This document shows positions 43,907 to 44,227 of a stretch of DNA of 44,227 nucleotides, one piece after another. The DNA is taken from contig SBEG01000031.1 in NCBI GenBank assembly GCA_009668975.1, positions 1-44,227 on the forward strand, read 5' to 3'. This stretch comes from Deltaproteobacteria bacterium. GTDB lineage: Bacteria > Desulfobacterota > Desulfuromonadia > Geobacterales > Geobacteraceae. A program made the position numbers and the translations under genes. Under the pieces are notes generated by a model that had not been told where the DNA came from, searched no databases, and saw only the letters and a program-made list of their open reading frames with translations. Within the stretch, counting starts at the first letter, position 1. Each line of letters opens with the position of its first letter.

Positions 43907-44172
43907 TTAAGCGTGGATTTGGGGGGGGATAAATCTGGATAGGAATACTTTGGGTTGAAACCTGAACGGTTCAAAGGTGTAAAGTGTCAAAACAAATGGA
44001 TTATAACTGATGAGTACTGGTTGGCTGGATAGTGGCGCATGACACGTACAGCTGGCGCAGGTGTCGCAACCATCAAAATCTTTGTGCTGTTCGAGAGGGG
44101 AACAGGGGTTGAGGTGAGAAGTGGTAAACTCCAAAAGTGCAGCTTGGCCGCTCACTTTTTTCACGTGGTACT
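43907..44172 (-). pseudogene. 3' remnant of a small Cys/His periplasmic protein gene
   Basis: The minus-strand frame codes HKDFDGCDTCASCTCHAPLSS, then a hydrophobic/aromatic tail ending FLSRFIPPQIHA. Small metal-related proteins with a CxxC...CHAPL core and a final RFIPPQN/H-A often stand just before CzcCBA-type operons. Here the signal peptide and His-rich start are missing and the frame is open straight to the insertion-sequence end at 44173. A GTG at 44164 could still start a shortened product without a signal peptide. The family assignment rests on remembered patterns, not on a search. Confidence 0.45.
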
Positions 44173-44227
44173 TGAATTTACCCCAGTTTCGTGGACAGTA
44201 AGTTAAGCTGCGAGATTGAGTTCCTCG
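44173..44227. mobile_element. End of a probable IS3-family insertion sequence (cut by the window edge)
   Basis: The bases from 44173 read TGAATTTACCCCAGTTTCG, then TGGACAG. A TG start and a CCCCAGTTT-GTGGACA core are typical of IS3-family ends. On the minus strand a short frame EELNLAA ends in a stop just inside, which could be the end of the transposase. Only 55 bases are visible. Confidence 0.45.

Overview
The window looks like chromosomal DNA from a GC-rich, Gram-negative anaerobe or facultative anaerobe, most likely a marine or salt-tolerant member of the Desulfuromonadales/Geobacterales. This placement is inferred from content: a heme lipoprotein with Pro-Thr repeats under a GEMM riboswitch (an arrangement known from Geobacter PgcA), a PilZ response regulator, RND metal efflux, outer-membrane TamAB, and MITE-like and palindromic intergenic repeats. 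No rRNA or tRNA gene and no CRISPR array were seen.

Layout. 1-10060: a block bracketed by inverted copies of a 58-bp repeat. It holds a methyltransferase, a glycerate 2-kinase, a HIT protein, a heme-binding protein, Hsp20, and a cluster that looks like hexosylglycerate (compatible solute) synthesis. That cluster has a GpgS-like glycosyltransferase, a second mannosylglycerate-synthase-like glycosyltransferase and a small channel-like membrane protein on the minus strand. Divergent from it lie a DUF389 membrane protein and a mannosyl-3-phosphoglycerate phosphatase-type HAD enzyme. 10179-15868: tamA-tamB. 16022-23663: ion and osmotic functions (a broken MscS gene, an intact MscS gene, a ClC transporter with CBS domains, NhaA), with nhaA at the end of a compact rmlB-rmlD-cupin-nhaA run.

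23994-25600: a lipoprotein cytochrome c with a long Pro-Thr linker. Upstream are a strong sigma-70-type promoter, a GEMM-I (cyclic dinucleotide) riboswitch and an overlapping intrinsic terminator. 25774-31496: sucA-sucB-lpdA, the complete 2-oxoglutarate dehydrogenase complex, with a 160-bp near-palindrome in its leader. 31760-37918: a Lon-family AAA protease, a FAS1-domain protein, a lipid kinase, a MITE-like element, a PfkB sugar kinase and a receiver-PilZ protein. 38091-43787: a heavy-metal RND efflux operon (TolC-like, adaptor, pump, read right to left). It is preceded by the 3' part of a small Cys/His protein gene that appears to be cut by an insertion sequence at the window edge.

Two themes connect the parts. 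One is salt and turgor control: solute synthesis, mechanosensitive channels, NhaA and ClC. The other is cyclic dinucleotide signalling to extracellular electron transfer: the GEMM-controlled cytochrome and the PilZ response regulator. The best candidates for something little described are the hexosylglycerate cluster with its co-oriented membrane proteins and the divergent GEMM switch in front of a monoheme PgcA-like lipoprotein. All functions are read from sequence and remembered family motifs; no database search was run.
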